Positions 1 to 7,984 of a stretch of 64,000 bases of DNA are shown piece by piece. A program made the translations under genes and the position numbers. A model generated the notes under the pieces. That model saw nothing but the letters and a program-made list of their open reading frames with translations, was not told the origin of the DNA and searched no databases. The DNA comes from Martelella lutilitoris (GTDB taxonomy: Bacteria; Pseudomonadota; Alphaproteobacteria; Rhizobiales; Rhizobiaceae): positions 62,001 through 126,000 of the forward strand of contig NZ_VCLB01000004.1 in the NCBI RefSeq assembly GCF_005924265.1, given 5' to 3'. The first letter of the stretch is position 1. Every line of letters begins with the position of its first letter.

Positions 1-1
1 T

Positions 2-271
2 TTGCGGTTTGGGACCACCAAGTCCCCTGTCAGCAGCAGACTTCGACAGTACCCGAACCACATCAACCGCAGACTGGTAGGGCAGAAGAGCCCAACGCCC
101 GAATGGGAAGCGAAAGCCTGGGTAGACTATGCCAATAAGGGGCCGGTGGTTGCCCTCGTTCACCAGCCGCCCCAAATCAATTCGGTGATAGGCCCGATCA
201 GACCCTACCTCGATCTGGAGCGCGAACTGATCGCTGCCTTCAAGCCGCCGCTCAACAGAAGTCATCGCTGA
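2..271 (+). CDS. GIY-YIG-like nuclease, C-terminal part (cut by window edge)
   Basis: The reading frame is open to the left edge, so the true start is not visible. The remaining 89 residues begin with a TKSPVSSRLRQY segment that looks like the end of a GIY-YIG core (a T followed by RL..Y). They finish with an LERELIAAFKPPLNR tail, the usual E...L...KPPLN pattern of this nuclease family. The catalytic GIY and YIG strands would be upstream of the window, so activity cannot be judged. It runs convergent to the HNH gene and overlaps it by 10 bases. It may be an element gene or a flanking gene; family assignment is moderate. Confidence 0.5.
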   Translation: MRFGTTKSPVSSRLRQYPNHINRRLVGQKSPTPEWEAKAWVDYANKGPVVALVHQPPQINSVIGPIRPYLDLERELIAAFKPPLNRSHR

Positions 272-621
272 ACCTTCCGCATGCGCCGTTCTTCCGCCTG
301 CTTGGCGCTGTTGTGGCAAGGTGTGCAAAGCGGCTGCCAGTTGGCCTTGTCCCAGAAGAGATCGTAATTGCCCTTGTGCGGGCGGATATGATCGACAAGG
401 GCAGCCGGTGCGCCGCAGCGAATGCAGACCGGGTGTGCAGCCAGATAGGCCTTGCTTTCCCGCTGCCATTCGGCGGTATAGCCGCGCTGTCTGGCAGACG
501 GCCGCTTGGCATCGAACCGGGCTTTACGGTCCCGGTTTTGCTTTACGACACGCTCGCAGCGCATGCCGCTGTCATGAAGCTTTCCGCAATAGCCGCAAAC
601 GCGCGCACCTTTCTTCGGCAT
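262..621 (-). CDS. HNH endonuclease
   Basis: This is a 119-residue phage-type HNH nuclease. The C-terminal half carries the pattern CIRCGAPAALVDHIRPHKG, then NWQPLCTPCHNSA: two zinc-binding CxxC pairs around the D-H-I catalytic strand and the N-H pair. An extra CGYCGK/C knuckle sits at the N terminus. In HK97-type phages such HNH proteins act with the terminase in cos cleavage and packaging and usually sit beside the terminase genes. The ATG at 621 is preferred over the longer frame because GGAGAG lies a few bases upstream. It is the last leftward gene visible in the head cluster. Confidence 0.85.
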   Translation of the reverse strand: MPKKGARVCGYCGKLHDSGMRCERVVKQNRDRKARFDAKRPSARQRGYTAEWQRESKAYLAAHPVCIRCGAPAALVDHIRPHKGNYDLFWDKANWQPLCTPCHNSAKQAEERRMRKVQR

Positions 622-757
622 GTCTGTCTCTCCGGGTGATGAATGAATAAGGGCGGCCGTGTCACCTTGAACCGTTCGGACCAAAGAATTGGTGCAGGGG
701 GTGGCAGGTGACTTGTCGCTGTTCGGCGGGCCGCGTCGCCGTCAATGATCCCCCCTG

Positions 758-1138
758 TTAGTGAACCGGCCGCGTCGATGCGCTGCCGAGAATGAGAATG
801 GCGGCAACAGCGATCGAGGTGCCGCTGTTCTTCGCCAGGTGAAGCCGCAGAAAGCGCCTGTAGCCGCGATAGCCAATACGGGTCATGCTATCGGCTTCAA
901 GGCTTTCCGGCGTGTTACTGTCGAGCTGGTCGGCGGCAACGGCACTGAAGGCTTCGCCGTCGTCGCTTTCTTCCAGCGTGGCGGTAAAATCGCCATCACC
1001 TTCAATGCCGCCGGTGCCAATGATAACGGCCGCACTGTCAAAGCCCTGAAGGTCAATGACCGGGCCGTCGGCCGTGGCGGTTGCAATACCGGGTGTCAGC
1101 GCCGTGCGAACGGCAATGTTGTGTGCGAGATCGCGCAT
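758..1138 (-). CDS. Phage structural-region protein, function unknown
   Basis: A 126-residue acidic protein directly downstream of the major capsid gene (24 bases apart) in the same direction. It opens with MRDLAHNIAVRTALTP and is rich in Gly, Ala, Asp and Glu, with a repeated small-residue beta pattern (GDGDFTATLEESDDG, IAVAAILILG). There is no signal peptide or membrane helix. Genes in this position usually encode small head proteins such as decoration or head-tail joining proteins. I do not recognise the family, so the role is inferred from position only. Expression is likely coupled to the capsid gene. Confidence 0.65.
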   Translation of the reverse strand: MRDLAHNIAVRTALTPGIATATADGPVIDLQGFDSAAVIIGTGGIEGDGDFTATLEESDDGEAFSAVAADQLDSNTPESLEADSMTRIGYRGYRRFLRLHLAKNSGTSIAVAAILILGSASTRPVH

Positions 1139-1162
1139 GGGATTTTCCTTTCGGTGTTTGGC

Positions 1163-2332
1163 TTACTTCGTGGCCATCTTCAGCTTGCGGAAACGGGCCG
1201 CCTGCAGCACCTTGCCGCCCACCCGCCTTGTGGCGTGAATGCGGGTCAGGCCGGAGGTTGCCAGCAGGTAGGGATTGACGAGGACGGACAGGCCGATGCG
1301 GTCCACGATGCGATAGGCCGAGAAGTCGCCATAGATGATCGGAAAGGCGTTTTCCTCGATGCCGGGCATGTCAGTCATTTCGACCACGGGACGGCCGAGC
1401 AGCGTTTCCGGCTGGCCTTCCTGATAGCTGGGTTGCCAGAGAAAGCGGCCGTCGCCATCCTTCAGCGTGCGCAGACGGCCAAGCGTGGTGCCGTTCATCG
1501 CCCATGCGCCGCGATTGCGATAGGTCGCAGGCAGCGAGTAGAGAAGCGCGATCAGGGCGGCCGGGTCGATATTGGCGGCATGGCCATTGGCAAGCGGCCG
1601 GATATCGGCATTGGTCATGAAGCCTTCGGGCTGCAGCACGCCATTGCCGTTGACGAATGCCGCGCCTTCCTTGACGCCAAAGTCTTCAGACAGGGCCAGA
1701 TTGACTTCCGCCTCAGCCTGCCCGGCGCTGTCGGCCAGAAGCTGGTTGGAGACATCGACATAGGTCTTCAGCTCTTTCACCGGGATTTCCGCCTGCCCGA
1801 AGCCCGGCTGCGATTCCTGCTGTTCCTGGGTCTCGCCGCCCCAGGTGGCATTGGTGATGCCGGTGCGCTTCGGATAGATCACCGACGCCCCGCCGGTCGA
1901 AGAGACCGTGGCAACAGAGCGAACCGGCGAGAACTCGTAAAGATCGCGGATAAACTCATTGGCCATTTCGGCCGGGGCCAGATAGCCGCCGCCGGGATCG
2001 GAGGAAACCGTGAGCGCCTTGCGCTCTTCCGAGGGCATTGCATCGCCACGGGTGAGATAGGCGGCAAAGGCCTTGCGCTCTTCGGTGATATCGTCATGAC
2101 CGGAACCGCCAAAGCCGCCATCGGGGCGGTTGGCTTTGGTCTCAAGCGCTTTCAGCCGGTCTTCCAGCTTGTCGGAACCGGCCTTGGCCTCGACGGCCTT
2201 CAGGCGCTCGTCCACCGTGCGCGTCAAGTCTTCCAGCGCCTTGTTGACGATACCGGCCGGATCGTCTTCGCCGCCGGTTTTGGTGATGATCTGCGCCGAA
2301 CCGTTCAGCGCCTGCATGTGAAGGTGTTTCAT
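1163..2332 (-). CDS. Phage major capsid protein, HK97 family
   Basis: A 389-residue HK97-fold capsid protein. The N-terminal ~100 residues form a charged coiled-coil delta domain (ALEDLTRTVDERLKAVEAK...) that acts as scaffold and is removed by the prohead protease. The mature shell part begins near EERKAFAAYLTRGD and contains the typical SDPGGGYLAPAEMANEFI segment, the FSPVRSVATV stretch, NGNGVLQPEGFM and the C-terminal P-domain sequence. Start chosen at 2332 because AGGTAAG precedes that ATG; the longer frame would overlap the protease gene. It lies 4 bases after the protease stop, as expected for a portal-protease-capsid operon. Confidence 0.93.
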   Translation of the reverse strand: MKHLHMQALNGSAQIITKTGGEDDPAGIVNKALEDLTRTVDERLKAVEAKAGSDKLEDRLKALETKANRPDGGFGGSGHDDITEERKAFAAYLTRGDAMPSEERKALTVSSDPGGGYLAPAEMANEFIRDLYEFSPVRSVATVSSTGGASVIYPKRTGITNATWGGETQEQQESQPGFGQAEIPVKELKTYVDVSNQLLADSAGQAEAEVNLALSEDFGVKEGAAFVNGNGVLQPEGFMTNADIRPLANGHAANIDPAALIALLYSLPATYRNRGAWAMNGTTLGRLRTLKDGDGRFLWQPSYQEGQPETLLGRPVVEMTDMPGIEENAFPIIYGDFSAYRIVDRIGLSVLVNPYLLATSGLTRIHATRRVGGKVLQAARFRKLKMATK

Positions 2333-2336
2333 TTGC

Positions 2337-2840
2337 TTACCTTTTGAGATGCGCCGTAGCGCGGTTGAGGGCTTCGGCCAGAGACAAAGCCCGGATGGCG
2401 TGTTTGGCGCTTGCGACATGTGCGCCGGGATGCATGGGAACCGTGACAAGGCTGACCTCGATCAGCTCAAGGGCGGTGATGGTGCGACCGCCGCCCTTGC
2501 GGGGCGCTGCCTTGCGGGTGACAAAGCCGACCGAAAGCCCGCGAACAGCACCGGCTTTCACCAGTGCATGGACCTCGCGGGCGCGGGTGAGATCGTTCAC
2601 CAGAAGCGAACCCTTGACCTTCAGGCCGTCGGCCTCTTCGAAAGCCTCCGTCCATGTGCCGACCGGGTCGCCGTGATCATGGGCAAACAGCATCGGCAGC
2701 GGCAGGGAGATGCCTGCGAATGCACCTTTCTCGATCACGTCGCCGACGCGATCAGGCGCACCGAAGGGCCATGCCAGCCCCTCGATTGCCCCGCTGTCGT
2801 CAGGAACAGCCAGTTTGGTTTCAATGAAGAAGCGTTCCAT
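2337..2840 (-). CDS. HK97-family prohead protease
   Basis: A 167-residue serine protease of the U35 type that matures the capsid by cleaving the delta domain and then itself. The N terminus (SGAIEGLAWPFGAPDRVGDVIEKGAF) is the standard family opening. HDHGDPVG supplies the catalytic His and RGLSVGF the nucleophilic Ser, followed by the conserved LIEVSLVTVPMHPGA strand. Length is normal for the family. It sits between portal (3 bases upstream) and capsid (4 bases downstream), so the three are very likely translated from one mRNA. Confidence 0.93.
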   Translation of the reverse strand: MERFFIETKLAVPDDSGAIEGLAWPFGAPDRVGDVIEKGAFAGISLPLPMLFAHDHGDPVGTWTEAFEEADGLKVKGSLLVNDLTRAREVHALVKAGAVRGLSVGFVTRKAAPRKGGGRTITALELIEVSLVTVPMHPGAHVASAKHAIRALSLAEALNRATAHLKR

Positions 2841-2843
2841 GTC

Positions 2844-4034
2844 TCAGGCCTCCGGCGTGCCGGTCGCGTCAGGCTTGGCAGCGTCGGCATCGGTGTTGAT
2901 ATGCGGGTTGGAAAAGGCTTCGCCGCCCTCGTAGGGCGGCAGGTCCAGCCAGTGGCGGCCTTCATTGGCGTTGAGAACGCGCGAAGCAATCAGCGAGGAA
3001 ATCGCCGTGGCCCGATGCGTCAGGTCAGCGCGGGTCAGGTCGTCACGGTCGAAGACAAGGCGATAGTCGGCGCGCTCGTCCGGGGTGAACAGCGCCACGC
3101 GGAAAGCGCCCTCAAGGGCGCGCAGCCAAGGCTCCAGCGTATAGGACAGGAACTCCTTGCCCATTTGCTCGGAGTTTGACCACGTGGCCCGCTCAAGGTC
3201 GTAGATCATCGATGGCGGGACGCGGAAGCCACGGGCGATTTCGAGGATCTGGAATTTACGATTTTCCAGAAACTGCGCATCGGTCGAATTGAAGGTGATC
3301 GGGCGGAAGGTCGCGCCATCCCAGAGGATCGCCGTGCGGCCGGAATTGTCCGTTCCCTCATGCGCCTTGCGCCATGCGACGGACATCTTCTTGAGGCCTT
3401 CGTCACCCAGCCCCTTGGCCATTTCGATCACACCGGACGGGCGCGCGCCATTCCTGAACAGCTTGCGGGCATGGGTTTCCATATCCTTCGCCGTGCCGAT
3501 GGCATCAGCCGCCAGAGACAGGCACGACCGGCCGAACGGGCCGCGCAGGTAGATCACGTTGCCAGCGTCTTCAGGGCGGTTATTGATGCGAAAGCGCGGC
3601 TCGCTCCGGCCGTCGGTGGAGAAGTCCACCGTCACATGCGACGGCTCGTAACGGATGATTTCCCGGACCTCGCCGCCGACACGATTGATCCAGGCCACCG
3701 CGCCCCGGTCATGGGTCAGCGCCGTTGCGACAAGATCGCGGATCAGCTCAAATGTGGAGGTCCAGTCATTCGGCCGGTCGGCCAGAAGTTTCGAGACCGG
3801 GTGCGTTGCATCCGGTGTCCATGTCGTGCCCTCGCGCCGTTCCACCCGGATATCGAGCGTTGCGCAGGCTTCGGAAATCAAACGAATGGCGCTTTGAACG
3901 GCTGGAACCGTCAACGCCACCGCTAGCGAAACGCCAGAGCCGGAACCCGTGCTGCCAGTAAACAGCGCAAGCTCCGCCTCAGTCGGTTCGGAAAGGGATT
4001 TCTGTTCGGGTTTGGAAAATGGCCATATCTTCAT
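2844..4034 (-). CDS. Phage portal protein, HK97 family
   Basis: A 396-residue portal protein that forms the dodecameric DNA-entry ring at one capsid vertex. Recognisable segments are the N-terminal VQSAIRLISEACATLDI, the HPVSKLLADRPNDWTSTFELIRDLVATAL helix region, and the C-terminal half with FRVPPSMIYDLERATWSNSEQMGKEFLSYTLEPWL, which is diagnostic of this family. Length is normal. It is the first gene of the visible head operon. In canonical HK97-type prophages the terminase genes would precede it, but here a 410-base stretch without a convincing gene and then a replication-like gene precede it. Confidence 0.93.
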   Translation of the reverse strand: MKIWPFSKPEQKSLSEPTEAELALFTGSTGSGSGVSLAVALTVPAVQSAIRLISEACATLDIRVERREGTTWTPDATHPVSKLLADRPNDWTSTFELIRDLVATALTHDRGAVAWINRVGGEVREIIRYEPSHVTVDFSTDGRSEPRFRINNRPEDAGNVIYLRGPFGRSCLSLAADAIGTAKDMETHARKLFRNGARPSGVIEMAKGLGDEGLKKMSVAWRKAHEGTDNSGRTAILWDGATFRPITFNSTDAQFLENRKFQILEIARGFRVPPSMIYDLERATWSNSEQMGKEFLSYTLEPWLRALEGAFRVALFTPDERADYRLVFDRDDLTRADLTHRATAISSLIASRVLNANEGRHWLDLPPYEGGEAFSNPHINTDADAAKPDATGTPEA

Positions 4035-4445
4035 AGACCGGGAGAATAAAATAAACGCGCAGTATTTTAAATATATCGTTTATTTCCAATAGTTTATGTC
4101 TGATTGCATCTACTGCAAACTCGTACAAACGAATGTCACCGATGCCCACGCGTTGCATGAAAAAAATCGAGAATTAGGAAGAAACATCGCAACAAAGTGG
4201 CCTCAATCATATCAAATCTTTGTTTTAAAACATATTTTCTCTCTAATTAGGAAAAATCACGCGCAAACCTACCCGCGCCGGTCCCGGAAAACGGCCGAAA
4301 GTTTAAGACCACCCCCGGCCCTTAGCGGCCGGAAGCTTCGCGGTTTCGCCGGCGTCCAGAATTTTCGAGAACCTGCCTGCAAAATCACCCGACCCAGCCG
4401 CTCGTTGCGGTATCAAGCAAACTCTCATGGTTTCGCTACCGTCGG
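4035..4445. other. AT-rich 410-base stretch with no convincing gene
   Basis: This interval lies between the replication-like gene and the portal gene where terminase genes would normally be. It is AT-rich (runs such as TTTTAAAACATATTTTCTC around 4222-4242) and then becomes GC-rich near 4265. A rightward open frame crosses it but overlaps the replication-like gene antisense, has no family resemblance and no good ribosome site. It probably holds the promoter for the portal operon; a packaging (cos) site is possible but nothing proves it. Confidence 0.5.
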
Positions 4446-5480
4446 TCATCTCGATGTTATCCTGAGCACGTTGCTCGCTTCACCGATAGCCTGTTCGGTC
4501 AACGCAGCCTTGAGGCGTGCGAGGAAGCGGTCAAAGCCTTTCGGACCACAATCGGGGAAGTGAACCAGTTGACCGTGCGCAGGCGGCAGCGGCCAACCTT
4601 TCTTGCGATAAACCGTCGACCACTGACGCCATAGGCGGTTGTCTTCCGATGCCGCAACAGGCTCCATCTCAAAAGCCAGATCATCGAACGCATCTGCCCA
4701 GCGCTCGGGGTTACCGAGGTTCTCATAGACGTTCGGCCAGCCATGCTGCGCCTGATGATCCATCAGCCATTCCGGCCTTGGATCCCGTCGAACGATTGGC
4801 GGCGGGGGTGGCAACGGTCCCGGTCCCTTGATCAGGGCAGACAGCACGGCAACGGCCGCAGCTGCCGGTGTGATGCGCTGAACGTCCAACTCGCTCCCCT
4901 CCTCCCGAGCCTTCTGTCCGTCGGCTGGGTGAAGCGTTTGCGGTGCCTGTTCGTTTTCCGTCCGTGCGCCGATATCAGAGATTTCATTCGAAGATTTATT
5001 CAAAGAGGTTTGGGGGACACACACGTCCACCCTAGAGGGACGCTCATGTCCTCCCTGAGGGACACCAGTGTCCACCCCAGAAGCCTTCAAACCGTCGCTA
5101 TCCGTCAAGGGTGGACTCTCGTGTCCACCCTCTCCATATGTTATTGTATCCTTTGTCTTTCTTCTGCTGCATGATGATACAATCGCGAAATACTGCAGTG
5201 AAACGTGACCGCCACCATAATGCCTTGTCTTGATGTGCCCACGGCTCCGCAAAAGGCTAACCGCTCGCTGAACACTCTTTTCAGAGCACCCGACACAACC
5301 AGCCAACGTCGCATAGCTTGGCCACGCGTTGAGCACCCCGCTGTCGCCAAAACGCTTGCGGTTGAAGTGCTGCGAGATGAAGAAGGCGACATTCGTCGCA
5401 ACGCTCTTGCTCAAAGCTTCATCACTAAAGACCTGATCAAGCCAGGCCATGCGCAGGCGCGTATATTCATCGCCGCTCAT
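4446..5480 (-). CDS. Winged-helix replication-like protein of the element
   Basis: A 344-residue protein with an N-terminal helix-turn-helix of the HTH_36 type: FFISQHFNRKRFG..GVLNAWPSYATLAGCVGCSEKSVQRAVSLLRSRGHIKTR, about residues 33-90. That pattern is typical of phage and plasmid replication initiators and helper proteins. A low-complexity middle, including a proline run, precedes a C-terminal conserved block (RPEWLMDHQAQHGWPNVYENLGNPERW...). Start chosen at 5480 because GGAGAAGG lies just upstream; the longer GTG frame has no such site. It is separated from the upstream small gene by a terminator hairpin, so it probably has its own promoter. Role in replication is inferred from domain and position. 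Confidence 0.7.
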   Translation of the reverse strand: MSGDEYTRLRMAWLDQVFSDEALSKSVATNVAFFISQHFNRKRFGDSGVLNAWPSYATLAGCVGCSEKSVQRAVSLLRSRGHIKTRHYGGGHVSLQYFAIVSSCSRRKTKDTITYGEGGHESPPLTDSDGLKASGVDTGVPQGGHERPSRVDVCVPQTSLNKSSNEISDIGARTENEQAPQTLHPADGQKAREEGSELDVQRITPAAAAVAVLSALIKGPGPLPPPPPIVRRDPRPEWLMDHQAQHGWPNVYENLGNPERWADAFDDLAFEMEPVAASEDNRLWRQWSTVYRKKGWPLPPAHGQLVHFPDCGPKGFDRFLARLKAALTEQAIGEASNVLRITSR

Positions 5481-5550
5481 AGCCTTCTCCAACATTGCGA
5501 TAGTGCTGTGAAATCGGCTGTTCGAGCGCTGCGATGACACACAAAACGAA

Positions 5551-5572
5551 TGGAGCCGCAGAAGCGGCTCCA
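5551..5572 (-). terminator. Intrinsic terminator between element regulatory gene and replication-like gene
   Basis: A perfect 9-base stem (TGGAGCCGC / GCGGCTCCA) with a 4-base loop. Read on the minus strand it is followed by TTCGTTTTGTGTG, a U-rich tail. It would stop leftward transcripts coming from the AlpA and 105-residue genes before the winged-helix gene. Confidence 0.65.
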
Positions 5573-5597
5573 GAATGTGTCTCTGCTGATGAAGTCA

Positions 5598-5915
5598 TCA
5601 GGCCATTTCCTTCCTGATGACGTTGGGCACCGGCTCGAATTTCTCAAGCCTGTCCAAAGCCTGATCAAGGCGCTCGATGGCAATATCAGTCACCCGGCTG
5701 ATTGACCCCGCCTGTATGTCGCTTACCATGCCGGCGGCAAGCTCGATGACCCTCATAAGGTCACGGACGGAGCAGAGTTCGTCATTCAAATTGATGTAGT
5801 CCTCACGTGTAAAGGCTTTTGTGCTGCCACCTGCGCTCCGTGCCGAGGTTGAAACGCCGGGTGTTGAGGCAATTGTCTCTCCACCCGAAGCCATGCTATC
5901 GGTGTTTCCGTTCAT
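5598..5915 (-). CDS. Small element protein, function unknown
   Basis: A 105-residue protein with a Ser/Thr/Gly-rich N-terminal third (MNGNTDSMASGGETIASTPG) followed by a helical part (YINLNDELCSVRDLMRVIELAAGMVSDIQAG..ERLDQALDRLEKF) that could be a short coiled coil. AGGAAG sits 8 bases before the ATG, which supports translation. It lies 71 bases downstream of the AlpA-type gene and is followed by a strong terminator hairpin, so the two probably form one early transcript. I do not recognise the family. Confidence 0.65.
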   Translation of the reverse strand: MNGNTDSMASGGETIASTPGVSTSARSAGGSTKAFTREDYINLNDELCSVRDLMRVIELAAGMVSDIQAGSISRVTDIAIERLDQALDRLEKFEPVPNVIRKEMA

Positions 5916-5986
5916 ATTTACTTCCTAGCGGGAAATTTGAACCATGGCTCGGAGAGGTTGCCGCCTCTTCCGAGCCTTCTTGTCTT

Positions 5987-6175
5987 TCATGCGGCGCTCT
6001 GCATGAAGAAATCAAAAAGCTCTTTGCGGCTTGCGAAATACCGCTCCCCCAATTGCTTCACCACCGGCAACCTACCGCTTTTGATCATATGGTATGTTTG
6101 TCGGTAGTTCCGCCCGATTGCTTTTCCGATATCCTCTACACCCCAAATCAGATCCAGCGTTTCAGCGTTTTCCAT
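5987..6175 (-). CDS. AlpA-like helix-turn-helix regulator or excisionase
   Basis: A 62-residue MerR/AlpA-like DNA-binding protein. The core reads WGVEDIGKAIGRNYRQTYHMIKSGRLPVVKQLGERYFASRKELFDFF: recognition helix, the SGRLPV wing, and the closing R..L.DFF helix. AlpA-type proteins in satellites and prophages activate excision or late genes and commonly sit next to the integrase region. GGAG lies 8 bases before the ATG. It is divergent from the Arc-type gene across the operator array, so Arc repression of this gene is a reasonable inference. Confidence 0.8.
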   Translation of the reverse strand: MENAETLDLIWGVEDIGKAIGRNYRQTYHMIKSGRLPVVKQLGERYFASRKELFDFFMQSAA

Positions 6176-6205
6176 TCGTTAACTCCATATCAAGCTCGAA
6201 ATGAC

Positions 6206-6286
6206 TACAGATTGTAGCCATTGCCAATCATAGCTACAGAATGTAATCATTGAAGTCAACGGTCATTAACTACAGATTGAAGCCAT
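6206..6286. promoter_or_regulatory. Three-copy dyad operator array between alpA-like and arc-like genes
   Basis: Three related 17-base copies start at 6206 (CTACAGATTGTAGCCAT), about 6234 (CTACAGAATGTAATCAT) and 6270 (CTACAGATTGAAGCCAT). The first contains a perfect dyad CTACA-GAT-TGTAG; the others keep the left arm and degenerate the right. The third copy overlaps the ATG of the Arc-type repressor gene. Spacing is 28 and 36 bases. The arrangement is what an autoregulating ribbon-helix-helix repressor would use. Confidence 0.7.
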
Positions 6287-6770
6287 GCCAGACGAACAAA
6301 AAAAACTGCAGACGGATATCGCGCCGTTTGGCTTGCGCATGCAGGCCCCACTCAAAGAGAAAATCAAGGAAGCGGCCGAAAAGAATGGCCGATCCATGAA
6401 TGCTGAGATTATTTACAGGCTTGAGGAATACGACAAACTATCTGCAGCACTCGACTTCGCGATGATAAACGGTGACAGAGCGCACCAATTCGCAAGAACA
6501 GCGTCAACTGCCCTCACAAAGGTAGTAGAGGAAAGCACAGAGATCACCAACCAGTGGGTTGACCTTGCGAGAAACCAAGAGGAAATGGCTCAACTTTTCA
6601 ATAATTTTGTCGAGTCTGATAATAATGCAAAAATGAGCGACGAAAAATATGAAATAGTTGTAAAATTTGCAGAAAAATTCAAAAGAACTTACGACAATAT
6701 AACCAAAACTAGAGAAATAATTGAAAAATACCACGATATAACCGAAGAAGATGCAACTGAAGAGAAATGA
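6285..6770 (+). CDS. Arc-family ribbon-helix-helix DNA-binding protein
   Basis: A 161-residue protein. Residues ~13-50 match the Arc fold: FGLRMQAPLKEKIKEAAEKNGRSMNAEIIYRLEEYDKL, with the short strand, helix A, the GRSMNAEI turn and helix B. The remaining ~110 residues are charged and helical, rich in Lys, Glu and Asn in the last third, and may mediate oligomerisation. Base use is AT-rich compared with the host chromosome. Its start codon lies within the third operator copy, implying autoregulation. The stop overlaps the integrase ATG (ATGA), so repressor and integrase share a transcript. Confidence 0.8.
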   Translation: MPDEQKKLQTDIAPFGLRMQAPLKEKIKEAAEKNGRSMNAEIIYRLEEYDKLSAALDFAMINGDRAHQFARTASTALTKVVEESTEITNQWVDLARNQEEMAQLFNNFVESDNNAKMSDEKYEIVVKFAEKFKRTYDNITKTREIIEKYHDITEEDATEEK

Positions 6771-7972
6771 GCGTAAGAAAACGCACATGGACTAACAGCA
6801 AAGGCGAGGAGAAAAGCTCCTGGGTCGTTGATTACGTCGACACCCAAGGAAAGCGCCGCCTCAAGACCTTTCGTCTGAAAAAACAGGCCGATCAGTTTGC
6901 CGCAACGGCATCAGTTGAGGTTCGAGAGGGCATCCATGTTGCCGACAGCGCCAGCGTTACCGTGAGGGAGGCTTGCGACTTCTGGACCGCGAGCTGCAAG
7001 AATGCCAATCTTGAGAGAGCGACACTTGCGGCCTATCGTACGCATATCGAACTACACATTAAGCCATTCATCGGGGAGATTAAGCTGTCGTCACTGACTA
7101 TTCCAATGGTCAGGACCTTTGAGGATAGCTTGCAGGAGAATGGCCGCTCGCCGGTCTTGCGCCGGAAGGTGCTGGCCAGCCTCAGCTCAATCATTTCAGA
7201 CGCACAAGAACGCGGCCTCGTCGGACGAAACATTGTCCGCGATCTCAAGTCACGCCGACGCGGCAGTGATAACAGGCTTGCGAAGCGTCAGCAGCGAAGA
7301 CTCATCATTGGCGAAGACATTCCAAGCCGCGAAGAAATCAAGGTGCTCATTGGCGCTCTGAGCGGACGGTGGCGACCTCTCATCCTAACGGCAATATTCA
7401 CCGGCTTGCGCGCATCAGAATTGCGCGGACTACGATGGAGCGATGTCGAGTTCGACAAGCGTTTGCTTCGGGTGCACCAACGGGCCGATTTTTTCAATGA
7501 AATTGGTCGACCTAAATCAGCCACAAGCGAAAGATCGATACCGCTTCCGCCCATGGTCATCACAGCCTTGAAGGAGTGGAAGCTAGCCTGCCCAAATGGC
7601 AGCCTGGACCTCGTATTCCCCAACGGAAAAGGAAACATCGAGCAGCTGAACAACATTGTCCGGCGCGGCCTACAGCCGGCCGAAATTGCCGCTGGCATCT
7701 CGATTGACACCGGCGAGAAAGACAAAGATGGCGCCCCGATCCTCAAGGCCAAATATCCCGGCATTCACGCACTGCGCCACTTTTATGCGTCGTGGTGCAT
7801 TAACCGGATCGAAGATGGCGGGCTAGGCCTACCACCGAAGCTCGTCCAAGAGCGCATGGGGCACTCGACAATCGGGATGACGATGGACGTGTACGGACAC
7901 CTGTTCCCACGAGACGATCACGGTGACGAATTGGCCGCCGCGGAGAGAGCGCTACTTGGCACACCCAATTAA
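6767..7972 (+). CDS. int: Site-specific tyrosine recombinase (integrase)
   Basis: A 401-residue phage integrase with an N-terminal arm-binding part (SWVVDYVDTQGKRRLKTF), a SAM-like core-binding domain (~residues 65-150) and a C-terminal catalytic domain. The catalytic set is complete: R215 in TGLRASELR, a candidate K250, H334 and R337 in HALRH, H366 in GHSTIG and the nucleophile Y376 in MDVYGHLF. It starts inside the stop of the Arc-type gene. Only one gene separates it from the tRNA-Arg fragment, which is the expected target-site position. It should catalyse integration into and excision from the tRNA-Arg(CCG) gene. Confidence 0.95.
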   Translation: MSVRKRTWTNSKGEEKSSWVVDYVDTQGKRRLKTFRLKKQADQFAATASVEVREGIHVADSASVTVREACDFWTASCKNANLERATLAAYRTHIELHIKPFIGEIKLSSLTIPMVRTFEDSLQENGRSPVLRRKVLASLSSIISDAQERGLVGRNIVRDLKSRRRGSDNRLAKRQQRRLIIGEDIPSREEIKVLIGALSGRWRPLILTAIFTGLRASELRGLRWSDVEFDKRLLRVHQRADFFNEIGRPKSATSERSIPLPPMVITALKEWKLACPNGSLDLVFPNGKGNIEQLNNIVRRGLQPAEIAAGISIDTGEKDKDGAPILKAKYPGIHALRHFYASWCINRIEDGGLGLPPKLVQERMGHSTIGMTMDVYGHLFPRDDHGDELAAAERALLGTPN

Positions 7973-7984
7973 CAGGTAACATCG

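Noticed and set aside
761-2347. 528-codon rightward open frame over the capsid region
   Set aside because: It is antisense to the unmistakable HK97 capsid gene and the small head gene, and its translation has no family features; long shadows are common at this GC content.
4096-4563. 155-codon rightward frame in the gap before the portal gene
   Set aside because: It overlaps the winged-helix gene antisense, lacks a ribosome site and has no recognisable domain.
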